Part shown: positions 62,930-64,000 of the stretch, piece by piece | How the letters are laid out: every line of letters begins with the position of its first letter | Position numbering within the stretch: position 1 is the stretch's first letter | NCBI GenBank assembly: GCA_016709005.1 | Contig: JADJEU010000020.1 | Span: 310,001 to 374,000, forward strand | Source: Crocinitomicaceae bacterium | GTDB taxonomy: Bacteria > Bacteroidota > Bacteroidia > Flavobacteriales_D > Crocinitomicaceae | DNA: 64,000 bases | Direction: 5' to 3' | Notes under the pieces: generated by a model | The model's database searches: none | What the model saw: the letters and a program-made list of their open reading frames with translations, nothing else | What the model was told of the DNA's origin: nothing | Program-made: the position numbers and the translations under genes

Positions 62930-63523
62930 ATGCAAAACACCCTAACCCGCATCACCGTTTTCTGCGGATCCTCAAACGGATCTGAAAAAATATTTACTGA
63001 AACAGCCTTTGCCCTTGGTCAAAAATTAGCTGATCAAAAAATTGTAGTTGTTTATGGCGGTGCCTCCATTGGTGTAATGGGTGCAGTGGCTGACGGTTGT
63101 TTAAAAAACAACGGACAAGTGATTGGCATCATTCCAAAATTTCTCAGCACCAAAGAAATTGCACATTATAATCTGACCGAACTCATCACCGTCGAAACCA
63201 TGCATGAACGCAAATTAAAAATGCATGATCTGGCAGATGGCTTCATCATTCTCCCTGGCGGAATCGGAACGCTGGAAGAGTTTTTTGAAATTCTTACCTG
63301 GGCACAATTAGGTCTTCACAAAAAACCAATCGCCATTTTAAATACGGCAGATTATTACAAAGATCTTTTAGAATTTATTCAAAATATGGTTGATAAAGGT
63401 TTTCTCAAAACTATCCACAAACAATTGATTCTTGTCAGCGAAAATGCCGATGATCTTTTAGAAAAAATGCGTAGCTATGAGGCGCCTGATTTGGGTAAAT
63501 TTATTACGGAGGAAAGAACGTAA
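62930..63523 (+). CDS. LOG-family (TIGR00730) nucleotide phosphoribohydrolase
   Basis: 197 residues of the LOG/YvdD Rossmann-fold family. Signatures: VFCGSSNGSE near the N-terminus, VVYGGASIGVMGAVADG, the catalytic Arg/Glu region TMHERKLKM and the phosphoribose-binding LPGGIGTLEEFFE. Members hydrolyse nucleoside-5'-monophosphates with cytokinin or adenine-type bases; in bacteria the physiological substrate is often unclear. Its length is that of the short type. It follows an inverted-repeat element. Confidence 0.93.
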   Translation: MQNTLTRITVFCGSSNGSEKIFTETAFALGQKLADQKIVVVYGGASIGVMGAVADGCLKNNGQVIGIIPKFLSTKEIAHYNLTELITVETMHERKLKMHDLADGFIILPGGIGTLEEFFEILTWAQLGLHKKPIAILNTADYYKDLLEFIQNMVDKGFLKTIHKQLILVSENADDLLEKMRSYEAPDLGKFITEERT

Positions 63524-63658
63524 TTCAAAGGAAAATTACAATTTCAAAATCACAAAATTCAAAAAGCCGCAGCCCTTTTTACCGTCATGCTGAACTCGAT
63601 TCAGCCGCCCGAAAGGTAAATGAATCGTCAATAAATAGTAATCTGTTTTTTTGTTAAG

Positions 63659-64000
63659 CTATTCCTTTGGCAAAACATATTCAATCCCCCAAATTTTCAC
63701 ATAATCTTCCAAAGGGTCCAACCCTACTTCGGCTCTTCTTTTGTTGACGTTGGGCTCATCTTCGATCGGTGAAACGAGATACTTAAGTGTTAACGGATCA
63801 TATTCGATTTGACTTCCATACAATTGCTTTTTACCTTGTCCTAACAAAACTCTGTCTTCCAATAATGCCAACGATGAAGCCTCTGCATTCCCATCCTCTA
63901 CTGCCTGACGCATCATTGGTAAATATTTTTCCTGAACCCGCAAATCAGAATGTTGTATCACCAAAAACAACGTTGTATTGCCCGATGACCCGATTTCATT
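63659..64000 (-). CDS. DUF6624 family protein, N-terminus beyond window
   Basis: 114 codons of the C-terminal part; the frame runs past the right edge, so an internal start is not assumed. The sequence GSSGNTTLFLVIQHSDLRVQEKYLPM, SSLALLEDRVLLGQGKKQLYGSQ is the hallmark of DUF6624, a family of secreted or lipoprotein-like proteins of unknown function in Bacteroidota. The C-terminal VNKRRAEVGLDPLEDYV is conserved too. Confidence 0.85.
   Translation of the reverse strand, partial: NEIGSSGNTTLFLVIQHSDLRVQEKYLPMMRQAVEDGNAEASSLALLEDRVLLGQGKKQLYGSQIEYDPLTLKYLVSPIEDEPNVNKRRAEVGLDPLEDYVKIWGIEYVLPKE

Overview
The window is a gene-dense chromosomal segment of a Bacteroidota bacterium, most likely in or near Flavobacteriales (a Crocinitomicaceae/Fluviicola-like lineage would fit; this is inference). 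The evidence is low-to-moderate GC, Bacteroidota promoters of the TTG-N19-TAnnTTTG type, and several type IX secretion (T9SS) parts and cargo signals: PorP/SprF proteins, a GldN-like protein, two PorE-like proteins, and secreted proteins with C-terminal sorting domains. No rRNA, CRISPR array, insertion sequence or prophage is visible. The single tRNA is tRNA-Val(UAC).

Layout. 1-3.4 kb: typA (cut by the window edge) and a cold-shock-type DEAD-box helicase with a long leader. 3.7-8.8 kb: an M23/LysM peptidase, a patatin, and a periplasmic-propeller sensor with a SpoIIE-type phosphatase, split by a frameshift. 8.9-11.4 kb: a chaperone-like protein and a trypsin-like protease. 11.4-14.0 kb: a GldN-like protein, an sdpR/sdpI pair and a GNAT acetyltransferase. 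14.0-19.3 kb: a 5'-truncated purL, a split membrane protein and an amidohydrolase lipoprotein. 19.7-22.8 kb: an ECF sigma factor, an anti-sigma/PorP-like fusion and PorP/SprF. 23-34.3 kb: acyl-CoA synthetase, nadC, an NtrC-like regulator, a DUF2130 protein, a secreted WD40-caspase and an M42 peptidase. 34.4-40.8 kb: a duplicated TPR + PorE-like module. 40.9-47.6 kb: a GH3 hydrolase, an FSA-type transaldolase, tRNA-Val with a tRNA-like remnant, a Ycf48-like T9SS cargo protein and a QEGLA-family metallopeptidase homologue. 47.9-53.9 kb: a lipoprotein, an AddA-like helicase-nuclease in three pieces, two paralogous membrane proteins and a Fic protein. 54-64 kb: a PorV-like barrel, an HhH-plus-barrel protein, a split histidine kinase, an MbnP/MbnH pair, a TPR-SpoIIE sensor, a LOG-family protein and a DUF6624 protein cut by the window end.

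How the genes fit together. The dominant theme is the cell envelope: T9SS translocon parts and cargo, outer-membrane barrels, peptidoglycan enzymes, and sensors coupled to phosphatases or sigma factors. The most interesting unit is the sigma factor, anti-sigma/PorP fusion and PorP operon, which looks like a one-piece route for outer-membrane-to-sigma signalling. The MbnP/MbnH pair with a T9SS sorting tail is second.

Caveat. At least seven genes are broken by single-base shifts, nearly all at A/T homopolymers and all fixable by adding bases. This pattern fits homopolymer undercalling in the assembly better than biology, so the split genes are described as fragments of probably intact genes.
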